Source: Phormidium tenue FACHB-1050 (lineage in GTDB: Bacteria > Cyanobacteriota > Cyanobacteriia > Pseudanabaenales > Pseudanabaenaceae). From it: a DNA stretch of 64,000 nt. This document shows positions 8,761-17,093 of the stretch, one piece after another. The translations under genes and the position numbers were made by a program. The stretch lies in assembly GCF_014696925.1 (NCBI RefSeq), contig NZ_JACJQY010000017.1:31219-95218 (forward strand), given 5' to 3'. Position 1 is the first letter of the stretch. Every line of letters begins with the position of its first letter. A model generated the notes under the pieces. It was not told where the DNA came from. It searched no databases and saw only the letters and a list, made by a program, of their open reading frames with translations.

Positions 8761-8783
8761 TTAATGTTTACTAAAGTTGACAT

Positions 8784-9302
8784 ATGTCCATGCAAACACT
8801 TTTTGAGAGTGTCGATCGTTTCCCAGACTCCAAGATAGGTGCAAAGCTAGATGCAGATGTAAATACCTATCTGAAATTCGTGATCGATCCCCAAACAATT
8901 GGCTTACTTGAGAGTGAATTCACCCAAGAAGTTTTAACGATTAAAGCTTCTCACATTATCCCTGTGCCAAATAAACCGTCTTGTATCTTAGGGATATTAA
9001 GCCGTCGTCGCCGTGTGTATTGGGCGATCGATTTAGCGATGTTATTGGGATTGCAACCGCTCGATCAAAATATTAGACTTTATGAAGTAATTCTGATATC
9101 TGCACAGGAACTATCTCTCGCCTTAGTTGTGCCTAAAATCTGGGGTGTTGTAGATATTCATAGCAATCACCTTGAGCAAAATATTAATTCTGTCCCTGCA
9201 ACACTTAGACCATATTTTAAAGGTTACATTAATGAAAAAGAAGAAATTTCTTATCTATTGAAAGCCGAAAGTATTATGAGATCAACAATTCTACATTCTT
9301 AA
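8784..9302 (+). CDS. CheW-like adaptor protein
   Basis: 172-residue single CheW domain protein of the cyanobacterial PilI/PixI-like type, expected to couple a methyl-accepting receptor to a CheA-like kinase in phototaxis or pilus control. Visible features: YLKFVIDPQTIGLLE, HIIPVPNKPSCILGILSRRRRVYWAIDLA (the usual VPxxPxxxxGxxxxRGxxxPVxDL core with a basic loop in place of RG) and LALVVPKIWGVVD. No receptor or CheA gene is near. The family C element sits 24 bases upstream and may supply promoter sequence. Confidence 0.82.
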   Translation: MSMQTLFESVDRFPDSKIGAKLDADVNTYLKFVIDPQTIGLLESEFTQEVLTIKASHIIPVPNKPSCILGILSRRRRVYWAIDLAMLLGLQPLDQNIRLYEVILISAQELSLALVVPKIWGVVDIHSNHLEQNINSVPATLRPYFKGYINEKEEISYLLKAESIMRSTILHS

Positions 9303-9304
9303 AT

Positions 9305-9347
9305 GGTTTGTGGAAAATTAGCCCTTCGGGCTAATTTTCCACAAACC
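9305..9347. terminator. Hairpin after the CheW-like gene
   Basis: Perfect stem GGTTTGTGG...CCACAAACC around AGCCC-TTC-GGGCT, three bases after the stop codon. No T-run follows, so it may be a mobile palindrome used as a terminator. Confidence 0.55.
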
Positions 9348-9362
9348 CAGAAATGATTTGGA

Positions 9363-9494
9363 GTGTTTGAGAAATCTCTTAATTTAGCGTAAATTTCTGC
9401 TCTTCCCCCCCTTAATCCCCCCTTGCAAAGGGGGAAACTCAGATTCTCCCGCTTTGCAAGGGGGAGTTAGAGGGGGTCAAAGCTTCTCAAACAC
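9363..9494. mobile_element. C-rich MITE-like repeat with 11-bp inverted ends
   Basis: 132 bp bounded by GTGTTTGAGAA (9363-9373) and its complement (9484-9494). The interior carries the CCCCCTTAATCCCC and CCTTGCAAAGGGGG type segments common between cyanobacterial genes. A related C/G-rich segment lies inside the WD40 gene at about 47464-47580. Confidence 0.55.
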
Positions 9495-9524
9495 GCTCTG
9501 ATATATTGATATTCAGTCAATCCC

Positions 9525-10532
9525 ATGGAATCTTGCCGTAACGTATTACTTGAATTTGTCTATAGAGAAGCCAATACCCAAATTCAGGGTTTAGGTAGTG
9601 GGATTAGGCATAAATTTAATATTGACGAGGTAATTGCCTTCGCCTTAAATCGGTTACCGCCGATGTTTGCCTCTACAGATGTTGGTTTGCAGATAAAGAG
9701 ACAGGAATGTATGGCTCTGCAAGCTGATATTACTAAGGTAACTCGTCAAGCATTGTTAGGAGTGCGTCGCGATCCGTTACGAGAGCCTCAACCACTGGAA
9801 GATGTGGAGTTGGCTAATGCTCCCTATGCTTTGTTAGAAGCTCAAGATAGCCTCGGTTGGAAGAATCTTATGTGGTGCGATTTGCCCAAGGCTTTAGAAG
9901 AAAATCTAGAAAGTGCGATCGCTAGATATAATTCTGGCAACCTATCGCCGCGTGTCAGTAAATATGGAGCTTTGGGAAGAAGAACAGTTAACACTCAAAT
10001 GTATCTAGGGAAGTCTACGCCAAAATATAGTGTTGCCCATGAATCTAAGCAAAAAGAATATGAAATTTATCTCCTCGAATCCAGATATCTTATTCATTCT
10101 CTGGAGCGATTGATCATTAGAATGGCGCAAAACCGAGCGCAAAGTTTTCCCCAATCTGATCTGCGGTTTATTCGTCTCGAAGATGTGTTGAGCAAAACAT
10201 TAAATCAGCTACCACCACTGTATGCCACATCCGCAAAGGGGCTTGCTCATTTGCGGCATTACGCTCAAATGAATATTGGTTCAGAAGTGGCGATTATGGT
10301 GCATGAGGCGATGTTAGAAGTTCGCAATGCGAGTTATCAAAGAATTGATCCTTTGATGTTCTCTAAAATTCGTTATGAAAGAGAGCAGTCTCTGGCTAAA
10401 GTTAGTAAATTACTGCTTAATCAGCAAGTAAAGTGGCAAAATCTCAGTAAAGCCATCTCAAAATCGCTAGAGCTTGCAAAATCTGGAAGAGTTTGTTGGG
10501 AGCGATCGCCTCATGGTGCGCTTAAACAATAA
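9525..10532 (+). CDS. Protein with two ComFB domains
   Basis: 335 residues with two ComFB-type domains: about 1-105 (MESCRNVLLEFVYREANTQI ... INRLPPMFAST-like core) and about 180-275 (ESRYLIHSLERLIIRMAQNR ... LNQLPPLYATSAKGLAHLR). The repeated LPPxxAT(S/T) followed by a helix is the family signature. Cyanobacterial ComFB-like proteins have been described as c-di-GMP receptors, so a signalling role in motility or competence is possible; whether both copies bind is unknown. A CheW-like gene lies upstream on the same strand. A hairpin terminator overlaps the stop codon. Confidence 0.8.
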   Translation: MESCRNVLLEFVYREANTQIQGLGSGIRHKFNIDEVIAFALNRLPPMFASTDVGLQIKRQECMALQADITKVTRQALLGVRRDPLREPQPLEDVELANAPYALLEAQDSLGWKNLMWCDLPKALEENLESAIARYNSGNLSPRVSKYGALGRRTVNTQMYLGKSTPKYSVAHESKQKEYEIYLLESRYLIHSLERLIIRMAQNRAQSFPQSDLRFIRLEDVLSKTLNQLPPLYATSAKGLAHLRHYAQMNIGSEVAIMVHEAMLEVRNASYQRIDPLMFSKIRYEREQSLAKVSKLLLNQQVKWQNLSKAISKSLELAKSGRVCWERSPHGALKQ

Positions 10533-10560
10533 AGGTGGTGCTTTGCACCACCTTTATTGT
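10526..10560 (+). terminator. Terminator of the ComFB-domain gene
   Basis: Perfect palindrome ACAATAAAGGTGGTG-CTTTG-CACC... that overlaps the TAA at 10530-10532. The stem arms include the T-rich tail TTTATTGT. Confidence 0.7.
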
Positions 10561-10645
10561 GTTGAATATTAATTTCCAAAAGTGTAGCCACACTTTTGGA
10601 AATTAAAACCCAAACCCATTTAGGGCTTATGCCAAAGCATATTGT

Positions 10646-11017
10646 TTAGGCATCGTAGACAATTTCAACTACTTCTAGTTCTTGTTTTGTGCCAACAAAG
10701 GGATTGTCCTCAGTTAGAAACAACATACAGTGACATTCTTTGCGCTCGCGCATCGGTACACAAGGACAGTTCCAGTAGGTGTCTTTGACTTCAGCTTCCT
10801 TGTCTTCATAATAGCGACAGGGACAGAGGGGAGAGCCTAACTCTTCCTTATGCTTAGCTAAGCCTTCAATAACGGCGTTAGTAACGCTAGGATCAACACA
10901 AAAAAATGTGCCTGTATTTTTTGCGTATTTTTCGGAAAACTTTCGCATTGCCTCAAAACTTTTAGAGGAAGCTTTATTTTTCCCACGATCGGACTCTGAC
11001 TCTGGGTTAAGGGACAT
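10646..11017 (-). CDS. ftrC: Ferredoxin-thioredoxin reductase catalytic chain
   Basis: Beta (catalytic) subunit that passes electrons from photosynthetic ferredoxin to thioredoxin. 123 residues with the full cysteine set: FFCVDPSVTNAVIEG, CPCRYYEDK, NCPCVPMRERKECHCMLFL. These hold the 4Fe-4S cluster and the active-site disulfide. The C-terminal FVGTKQELE is typical. Cytosolic; the variable chain gene is not in this window. It ends convergently with the ComFB gene. Confidence 0.95.
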   Translation of the reverse strand: MSLNPESESDRGKNKASSKSFEAMRKFSEKYAKNTGTFFCVDPSVTNAVIEGLAKHKEELGSPLCPCRYYEDKEAEVKDTYWNCPCVPMRERKECHCMLFLTEDNPFVGTKQELEVVEIVYDA

Positions 11018-11093
11018 AAGCTAACAAGATTGCCAAGAAACTATTAGTTACTACCTATAGCATGAAACCGCTACACAGCCTGAACTAAAACCC

Positions 11094-11132
11094 AAGAGAG
11101 AGTTACGGCGCAAAGCGCCGTAACTCTCTCTT
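11094..11132. repeat. Family A hairpin, arm variant
   Basis: Palindrome AAGAGAGAGTTAC-GGCGC-AA-GCGCC-GTAACTC... preceded by AAAACCC on the left only. It lies between divergent ftrC and the next gene. Confidence 0.8.
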
Positions 11133-11246
11133 GATTAGCTATAGCCATAATTCATTTTGTTGCTTTTCGGCACAATAAACAAGAATTTTTGCTAAGGTAT
11201 AAGCAGAAAAATTAAAGCCTTTCAGTAATGCCGTATAGGTGAGTGT

Positions 11247-11912
11247 ATGGCGAGAAGAGTTAACTCTTGTGTATGTATTGGTATGACGATCGCAGCAACA
11301 TTCTTCAGTGCGATCGCCTATACTCCTGCGGTGCGATCAGATGATTCAGCTAATGCTAATGAAAAGTTAGGCACAGTAAGAACTTTGCCCAGTCTCCAAA
11401 CGAGAGCGCGTCCACCTTTACAGCCTGATACTTTACATGTAGGCATGTTAGAGACGCAGTTTCTTAAATATGCTCAGGATAATAATTGGGCGGCAATCGC
11501 GACGATTCATCGGGATGACTATACCGTTCACAAGTTGCAACCAGGAGGCGAGGGCTTATATGCCTTGCCTGATCGCAAACTCGTTTATGTCAGAGGCTTT
11601 ACGGCAAATATTTATTTTGAGCGCGATCGCTTGGTGGGGATTAGATTAACTCCCGATAATCGCGATCGCCCTCTGACGACATCAGAGTTGTTAAATTTAG
11701 TTAGGGCTTGGTTTCCTGATGATGTATTGAGTGTCATCTATCAAGTCGCGCCATCCGATCCGCGCAAGAGTATAGTCGAAACGCTAATTGGTACAATACC
11801 AAGAGCTTTTGAACAGGATCTGGGGAAAGTCAGCTTGCCTTTTTGTCGAGCGATCGTTTTTCCCTCACCTGTTCCTGTAAATACCCTATCGACCTGTAAC
11901 CTGAATATATAG
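11247..11912 (+). CDS. Hypothetical exported protein
   Basis: 221 residues. An N-terminal hydrophobic stretch (CIGMTIAATFFSAIAYTP) suggests a signal peptide, cleaved near residue 30. I recognise no domain. The mature part has a mixed alpha/beta look with LVYVRGFTANIYFERDRLVGIRLTP in the middle. It is 71 bases upstream of trpS on the same strand, and could be cotranscribed. No function assigned. Confidence 0.65.
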   Translation: MARRVNSCVCIGMTIAATFFSAIAYTPAVRSDDSANANEKLGTVRTLPSLQTRARPPLQPDTLHVGMLETQFLKYAQDNNWAAIATIHRDDYTVHKLQPGGEGLYALPDRKLVYVRGFTANIYFERDRLVGIRLTPDNRDRPLTTSELLNLVRAWFPDDVLSVIYQVAPSDPRKSIVETLIGTIPRAFEQDLGKVSLPFCRAIVFPSPVPVNTLSTCNLNI

Positions 11913-11983
11913 AAATCTCTCTATATATAACAGACAAGGGACTTAAGCCCCTTGTTGCTAAATTTATTGATAAATCACTTTCC

Positions 11984-12982
11984 ATGCAAAAACGAGTTCT
12001 ATCTGGTGTACAACCGACTGGCAATCTGCACATCGGCAATTATTTGGGGGCAATTCGCAACTGGGTAGAGACTCAGGCTGATTACGAAAATTTCTTTTGT
12101 GTTGTCGATCTGCACGCGATTACGGTTCCCCATGATCCGAAAACTTTAGCTAGTAATACTCGCGACATTGCCGCACTGTATATTGCCTGTGGCATTGATC
12201 CCAGCATTTCTACAATTTTTGTGCAGTCCCATGTTTCGGCACATGCCGAACTCACATGGCTACTCAACTGCATCACGCCGCTTAACTGGTTAGAGCGAAT
12301 GATCCAATTTAAAGAAAAAGCAATCAAGCAAGGCGAAAATGTGGGTGTGGGTCTGCTGGACTATCCCGTACTGATGGCAGCAGATATTCTGCTGTATCAA
12401 GCGGATCTAGTTCCTGTTGGTGAAGATCAGAAGCAGCATTTAGAACTGACACGAGATATTGCGGGAAGATTTAACGATCAGTTTGCGCCAGTTTTGAAAG
12501 TGCCGAATCCCTTAATTCGTAAAGAAGGGGCGCGGGTGATGAGCCTCACCGATGGCACAAAAAAAATGTCGAAGTCCGATCCTTCAGAAATGAGTCGGAT
12601 TCATTTGCTCGATAAGCCTGATGAAATTACCAAGAAAATCAAGAAATGTAAGACTGATGCGGTACGCGAGTTAGCTTTTGATGATAGCGATCGCCCTGAA
12701 GCAAATAATTTACTCGGACTCTACGCGATTTTTGCCAATAAAACTAAGGAACAGGTTCAAGCTGAGGCGGCAACATGGCGCGGTTGGGGTGATTTTAAAA
12801 CTGTGTTGACTGATGCAGCGATCGCGCATCTTGAGCCGATTCAAACTAAGTATGATGAAGTGGTCAAAGAGTCAGGCTATCTTGATCGCGTATTAAAAGA
12901 AGGTCGTGAAAAAGCTGCCGAAACTGCTTTTAAAACCCTAAATGCAGTCAAAGATGCAATGGGTTATTTGCCGCCGTTTTAA
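11984..12982 (+). CDS. trpS: Tryptophanyl-tRNA synthetase
   Basis: Class I aminoacyl-tRNA synthetase that charges tRNA-Trp. 332 residues, normal for the bacterial enzyme. Signature 1 GNLHIGNYLGA near residue 11-21, the LLNCITPLNWLERMIQFKEK block, and signature 2 KMSKSDPS near residue 196. The start ATG at 11984 gives MQKRVLSGVQPTG, exactly the family opening. Confidence 0.97.
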   Translation: MQKRVLSGVQPTGNLHIGNYLGAIRNWVETQADYENFFCVVDLHAITVPHDPKTLASNTRDIAALYIACGIDPSISTIFVQSHVSAHAELTWLLNCITPLNWLERMIQFKEKAIKQGENVGVGLLDYPVLMAADILLYQADLVPVGEDQKQHLELTRDIAGRFNDQFAPVLKVPNPLIRKEGARVMSLTDGTKKMSKSDPSEMSRIHLLDKPDEITKKIKKCKTDAVRELAFDDSDRPEANNLLGLYAIFANKTKEQVQAEAATWRGWGDFKTVLTDAAIAHLEPIQTKYDEVVKESGYLDRVLKEGREKAAETAFKTLNAVKDAMGYLPPF

Positions 12983-13071
12983 GTTTGCCAAACCACATTC
13001 AAAATCATTTTAAATCCAGACTAAATATAGAGTTCAGAAACTATCAGAAAACTTATTTACTCACCAAAATA

Positions 13072-13578
13072 ATGTCAAATTCTAAACGAAATATATTAGG
13101 ACTATGGATACTAACAAATACTTTTGGATTTGTCTTGGGTATGATATTCGCGGTATTGAGTATAAGTGTATCTTGGGCGCTTTATTCTAGTAGTAATCCT
13201 TACTCTAATGTCTTTCGATTTGTTTCTGTACTGCCAGCTTCAAGTGTTGCATTTGCTCAGTGGCTAGTACTAAGAAGATTTTTTACTGGATTAAGATGGT
13301 GGATAGTAGCATCTGTTGGAGGCGCAATCCTCGGTTGGATAATTTTTACTACTGAGAATCGCCTTCTTATGATTTTTGCTACTCTTCCCGTTGGATGTAT
13401 GCAATACCTGTGCATTCATCAGAGTTTTGAAAAGAAAATCTTGTGGGTGCTAGCTTCCACAATTGGCTTATTCTCAGTTTTCATCGCAGGTCCTGTCGGC
13501 GTGGCACTATATGTAGTGTTAACGGGAATCTGTCTAACTAAGTGGGAGCGTCAAACTATTGAAAAAAATAATGGTTAG
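13072..13578 (+). CDS. Hypothetical multi-pass membrane protein
   Basis: 168 residues from the ATG at 13072 (MSNSKRNILGLWIL). Four to five hydrophobic segments are visible: about 8-35, 48-70, 80-100, 105-125 and 130-155. An upstream TTG at 12985 would add 29 residues without membrane character and directly after trpS, which I find less likely. Function unknown. Confidence 0.65.
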   Translation: MSNSKRNILGLWILTNTFGFVLGMIFAVLSISVSWALYSSSNPYSNVFRFVSVLPASSVAFAQWLVLRRFFTGLRWWIVASVGGAILGWIIFTTENRLLMIFATLPVGCMQYLCIHQSFEKKILWVLASTIGLFSVFIAGPVGVALYVVLTGICLTKWERQTIEKNNG

Positions 13579-13721
13579 AAAGTGTTTATTTACAAAAATG
13601 TAATAACTCATTTGAAGATGTGCTTTCTGACCACTTTGTTGCAAACAAATCTTGGAGTTGTCTATTCTAGAATTTGCAGTGAATTTCAATTTAATTAAAT
13701 ATAACTACAAGTACTTTTATA

Positions 13722-14042
13722 ATGAATCAGCAATTATTAGAAATTTTACAAAAGCTAAATTTCTATATGCGAGAAATTTATGCGGAAAGATTGCATAGCT
13801 TGATTTTATTTGGTTCTCAAGCTAGAGGTGATGCTGATTTAGACTCTGATATTGATGTTTTAGTTGTGCTAAAAGATGATGTTGATTCGTGGACGGAAAT
13901 CAAGCGCACAGGAGAGTTTATTGCTCAATTGTGTTTAGAAAATAGTATTCTTATCAGCAATATATTTGTCTCTGCCCAACAATTTACCGAACAAAGCACA
14001 GCCCTTTTACGAAATATAAAGCGTGAGGGCATAGCTCTATGA
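13722..14042 (+). CDS. MNT-type minimal nucleotidyltransferase
   Basis: 106-residue nucleotidyltransferase-fold protein with the motif GSQARGDADLDSDIDVLVVL (GSxAxG..xxDxD, residues about 31-50). In MNT-HEPN pairs the MNT is the antitoxin, which can AMPylate the HEPN RNase in studied cases. Its stop codon overlaps the HEPN gene start by four bases (ATGA at 14039). Intact here although its partner is interrupted. Confidence 0.85.
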   Translation: MNQQLLEILQKLNFYMREIYAERLHSLILFGSQARGDADLDSDIDVLVVLKDDVDSWTEIKRTGEFIAQLCLENSILISNIFVSAQQFTEQSTALLRNIKREGIAL

Positions 14043-14419
14043 CAACTGAGCAGCAACAGTTAATTACTAAATCTAAAAACAGCATCAAAGCTGCTCAATT
14101 ATTAGCTGACGAAGGTCTATATGATTTCTCGGTATCTCGTGCTTATTACGCTATGTTTTATATCGCAGAAGCATTTTTAATTAGTGAGGGTTTATCTTTT
14201 TCTAAACATTCAGCAGTGATTGGTAAATTTGGATAATACTTTGCCAGAACAAACCGAGTTCCTCCTCCGTTTCATCGCTATTTAATTGAAGCAGAGCAAT
14301 CACGAATTAGATCGGATTACGATGCTAGTTTCAACACCAGCAAACTTGAAGCAACCGAACAAATAGAAAGAGCAAATTTATTTCTGGATTTAGCAAATCA
14401 GTACTTACCTACGCTTTAG
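14039..14419 (+). pseudogene. HEPN-domain toxin gene with an internal stop codon
   Basis: The frame opens MTTEQQQLITKSKNSIKAAQ and continues through SRAYYAMFYIAEA (HEPN core) to GKFG, then TAA at 14234-14236, and goes on in the same frame with YFARTNRVPPPFHRYLIEAE to TAG at 14417-14419. CAA (Gln) to TAA is the simplest cause, since family members read FGQYFA here. A 65-residue N-terminal product would lack the second half of the helical bundle. Its 3' end overlaps trmB convergently. Confidence 0.8.
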
Positions 14420-15115
14420 ATAAGCGCGATAAACGGGCAAACCTTGCGAAATTACTGAACTTTCGCGCTCGGTGGGAATATGCTCAGGAAAAATCGAATC
14501 ATCGGCAAAATTTCCAGCCCCAGCAAGATTAATGAAATTATCATTAGCATCGAAATGTTGGCGCATATCTTCAGCTACTTCCAACACATCGGATTGCAAA
14601 AATACATTGGCATTAGGTACAAGTAACTCCGCTAAAGTTGCCACTAACTCAGGTTGAACGGCGCGGCGTTTTTGTTGGCGGCGCTTAAACCAAGGATCGG
14701 GAAATTGAATCGTGACTTCATGCAAGGAGTCTTTAGTTAATAGTCCCGCTAGCGACACATTGGCATTGCAAAAAATGTAATGCAGATTCTTTAAATCTAG
14801 TTCATCACGCACTTCATTACAGCGATCGACTAGTGGCTCCCGAATTTCTAAACCCAAAAAATTCCAATCGGGCTTAAGTTGCGCCATTTGCAAAATGTAA
14901 CGTCCCCGCGCCGAACCGATATCTAGACTTAACGGCTTTGACCAATCAGCATAAATTTCTGTCCAAACTGGTGGCGCGATCGCCACGCTGTATTTTTTGG
15001 CTAATGGATTAACATGTTCACGCACACGCGCCCGTCGCGAAACATTTTCATTGCTAACGTTGACAATGATTTCGGTTGGGGATGTTTTGGGTTGGGGAGT
15101 TGAGGAGTTTTGCAT
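14405..15115 (-). CDS. trmB: tRNA (guanine-N7)-methyltransferase
   Basis: Makes m7G46 in tRNA with S-adenosylmethionine. Visible blocks: LDIGSARGRYILQMA (SAM site), NFLGLEIREPLV, HYIFCNAN, VTIQFPDPWFKRRQQKRR (catalytic PDPW with basic tail) and the late PTERE. I start at the ATG at 15115 (236 residues); the 18 extra residues of the longer frame come from the adjacent palindrome. The reverse reading end overlaps the HEPN pseudogene by 15 bases. Confidence 0.93.
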   Translation of the reverse strand: MQNSSTPQPKTSPTEIIVNVSNENVSRRARVREHVNPLAKKYSVAIAPPVWTEIYADWSKPLSLDIGSARGRYILQMAQLKPDWNFLGLEIREPLVDRCNEVRDELDLKNLHYIFCNANVSLAGLLTKDSLHEVTIQFPDPWFKRRQQKRRAVQPELVATLAELLVPNANVFLQSDVLEVAEDMRQHFDANDNFINLAGAGNFADDSIFPEHIPTERESSVISQGLPVYRAYLKRR

Positions 15116-15138
15116 AGTATTTAAGAATACCGCAGATC

Positions 15139-15168
15139 GAAAACGTGGCGCGAAGCGCCGCATTTTCA
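15139..15168. repeat. Degenerate family A hairpin
   Basis: GAAAACG-TGGCGCGAAGCGCC-GCATTTTC, imperfect arms, just upstream of trmB. Confidence 0.6.
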
Positions 15169-15282
15169 ATCATGCCAAAACAACCGACAAAAAACGACTT
15201 TTGGTTTTTGACAAACACTTTTGATCTCAGCTCTGCGATATATCTGGAATAGTGCTAAAAATCCTCCTAATTATTGATCGCT

Positions 15283-16305
15283 ATGCCTGTCGCGGATTGG
15301 TCTCTAAAGCATTTCCCTAGTATGTCTGACCAGCATTTTCCGATTACCTATTCCACCCTTGCACCGCAAGCCTTGGTAGATCGTGTTTTATCTCGCTATG
15401 CTGTGGGTGAAATTACCAGTTGTGTATTTTGGATGCGGGGGCTGAGCGATATCTATCTAGTGGAAGCAGGCGATCGCCGCTATGTATTGCGAGTTTCCCA
15501 TGCCCATTGGCGTTCTAAAGCCGAAATCGAATTTGAACTAGAATTATTAGCGTTTCTGCACAAAAATTATATTCCTGTAGCCTATCCTCTCACCACCAAT
15601 GATGGACAACTAGCGATCGAAATTCCCGCCCTTGAAGGCAAACGCTATGCTTCATTATTTACCTATGCCACAGGTCAAGTTGCTGTTGGGGATCTAAATA
15701 AAGTACAGGCTCAAAGATTAGGGGAAACTTTAGCAAAGCTGCACAATACAGCCCAAAATTTTCATTGTCATGTTGATCGTCCCCATTTGACGATCGAATA
15801 TTTACTAGATGACTCATTACGAGATCTGTCACCGTTTTTGCGTGGTTCAGCCAGATCCTATATGAATGATGCGATCGCCCAAATCAAAGAACAAATCCAC
15901 CATTTACCTAAAGAATTTCCCATTTGGAGCGTCTGCTGGGGTGATCCGCACAGTGGTAATGTGCATTTTACGGAAACCAATGAGATTACCCTATTTGATT
16001 TCGATCAATGTGGTTATGGCTGGCGATCGTTTGACATTGCCAAGTTTCTACAAGTCACTTTGCAAGCAGGTATCAGTCCGAGTGTCCGCAAAGCTTTTTT
16101 ACATGGCTATCAATCAGCCCAGCCCCTTGAGGACATTGAGTTGAAATGTATGCAACCCTTAATGCAAGTCGCGCAGATCTGGTCATGGGCAATCAGTGTC
16201 AAGTCGGCGATCGTGCATAATCACAGCAAACTCGATGACAGTTACTTCCACTATCGTCTCGAACATTTCAAGATGCTGCGATCGCCCGACTGGAAGCCTT
16301 TTTAA
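15283..16305 (+). CDS. APH-fold phosphotransferase (homoserine kinase II/SrkA-like)
   Basis: About 340-residue small-molecule or protein kinase of the aminoglycoside-phosphotransferase fold. Visible: MRGLSDIYLVEAGDRRYVLRVSH (nucleotide loop and Lys/Arg), the catalytic loop VCWGDPHSGNVHF with D and N, and LFDFDQCGYGWRSFDIAKFL as the metal-binding DFD segment. Substrate not deducible. Starts at TTG 15274, ATG 15283 or ATG 15322 are all possible. A family A hairpin follows the gene. Confidence 0.78.
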   Translation: MPVADWSLKHFPSMSDQHFPITYSTLAPQALVDRVLSRYAVGEITSCVFWMRGLSDIYLVEAGDRRYVLRVSHAHWRSKAEIEFELELLAFLHKNYIPVAYPLTTNDGQLAIEIPALEGKRYASLFTYATGQVAVGDLNKVQAQRLGETLAKLHNTAQNFHCHVDRPHLTIEYLLDDSLRDLSPFLRGSARSYMNDAIAQIKEQIHHLPKEFPIWSVCWGDPHSGNVHFTETNEITLFDFDQCGYGWRSFDIAKFLQVTLQAGISPSVRKAFLHGYQSAQPLEDIELKCMQPLMQVAQIWSWAISVKSAIVHNHSKLDDSYFHYRLEHFKMLRSPDWKPF

Positions 16306-16340
16306 TTCATATAGCAAAAAAAGAGTTAGATAGTACAAAC

Positions 16341-16397
16341 CAAAACCCAATAAGTGAGGTGCGGCGCGAAGCGCCGCACCTCACTTATTGGGTTTTG
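16341..16397. repeat. Family A hairpin (57 bp)
   Basis: Perfect palindrome CAAAACCC...GGGTTTTG with a GCGGCGCGAAGCGCCGC core. Confidence 0.9.
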
Positions 16398-16441
16398 TGT
16401 TGCTATAGCAATGCTCGAATTACAGCGCTTTGATTGCGCTC

Positions 16442-16480
16442 AAACGCAAAAGGAGGCGCAAAGCGCCTCCTTTTGCGTTT
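16442..16480. repeat. Short hairpin AAACGC...GCGTTT
   Basis: Perfect 39-bp palindrome with core GGAGGCGC-AAA-GCGCCTCC; second hairpin after the kinase-like gene. Confidence 0.8.
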
Positions 16481-16570
16481 TGTGCAGGAACAGTTAACAA
16501 GGCTGACTATAATTGAGATTTAATAGTTAGTAACAAAAAATAAACTATCCTAACTTATTCTCAATAAATT

Positions 16571-17062
16571 ATGAAATATTGGCGATTTATCACCAGCTTC
16601 ATCCTAGCAACCGTCTTATTTTTAAGCCCTTTGCCAGTACAGGCTGCTAGCTCCTCTAGTGTTACTGGTTCCATACTCAATAAAGCTGAAGGTGAGGATT
16701 TCTCTGGTAAAAACTTAATTAGAGCCGAATTTACGAGTGTAACTTTAAAAAATGCGAATTTTACTAATGCGGATTTGCGCGGCGCACTTTTCAACGGCGT
16801 TTTATTAGATGGTGCGAATTTACATGGGAGTGATTTTAGCTCAGGAATAGCTTACGTCACTAGATTTAAGAATGTTGATCTGAGTGACGCAATCTTAGCT
16901 GATACCAATATGTTGCGATCGACCTTTGATGGGGTGAATGTCACAGGTACTGACTTCACCAATGCATTGATCGATGTGCAGCAATTAAAGAAACTTTGTC
17001 TTAACGCCTCTGGCACAAACTCGAAAACAGGCGTAGATACCCGCGAATCCCTAGGCTGTTAA
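16571..17062 (+). CDS. Thylakoid-lumen type pentapeptide-repeat protein
   Basis: 163 residues: signal peptide about 1-25 (SFILATVLFLSPLPVQA-AS), then A(D/N)LxX pentapeptide repeats from about 45 to 135 (LKNANFTNADLRGALFNG, VLLDGANLHGSDF, VDLSDAILADTNM), and a C-terminal tail LCLNAS..TGVDTRESLGC. This build, with a cysteine-containing GVDTRESLGC end, matches small lumenal pentapeptide proteins shared by cyanobacteria and chloroplasts. Role unknown. It ends convergently with kaiC, and both share one terminator. Confidence 0.85.
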   Translation: MKYWRFITSFILATVLFLSPLPVQAASSSSVTGSILNKAEGEDFSGKNLIRAEFTSVTLKNANFTNADLRGALFNGVLLDGANLHGSDFSSGIAYVTRFKNVDLSDAILADTNMLRSTFDGVNVTGTDFTNALIDVQQLKKLCLNASGTNSKTGVDTRESLGC

Positions 17063-17065
17063 TAA

Positions 17066-17092
17066 AAAAAGGAGCGCAACGCGCTCCTTTTT
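17066..17092. terminator. Bidirectional terminator between pentapeptide gene and kaiC
   Basis: AAAAAGGAGCGC-AA-CGCGCTCC followed by T-run on both strands, one base from the kaiC stop codon. Confidence 0.85.
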
Positions 17093-17093
17093 C

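Noticed and set aside
9363..9494. C-rich repeat as a CRISPR or tRNA-like element
   Set aside because: No regular repeat-spacer pattern and no cloverleaf; it fits a small inverted-repeat element.
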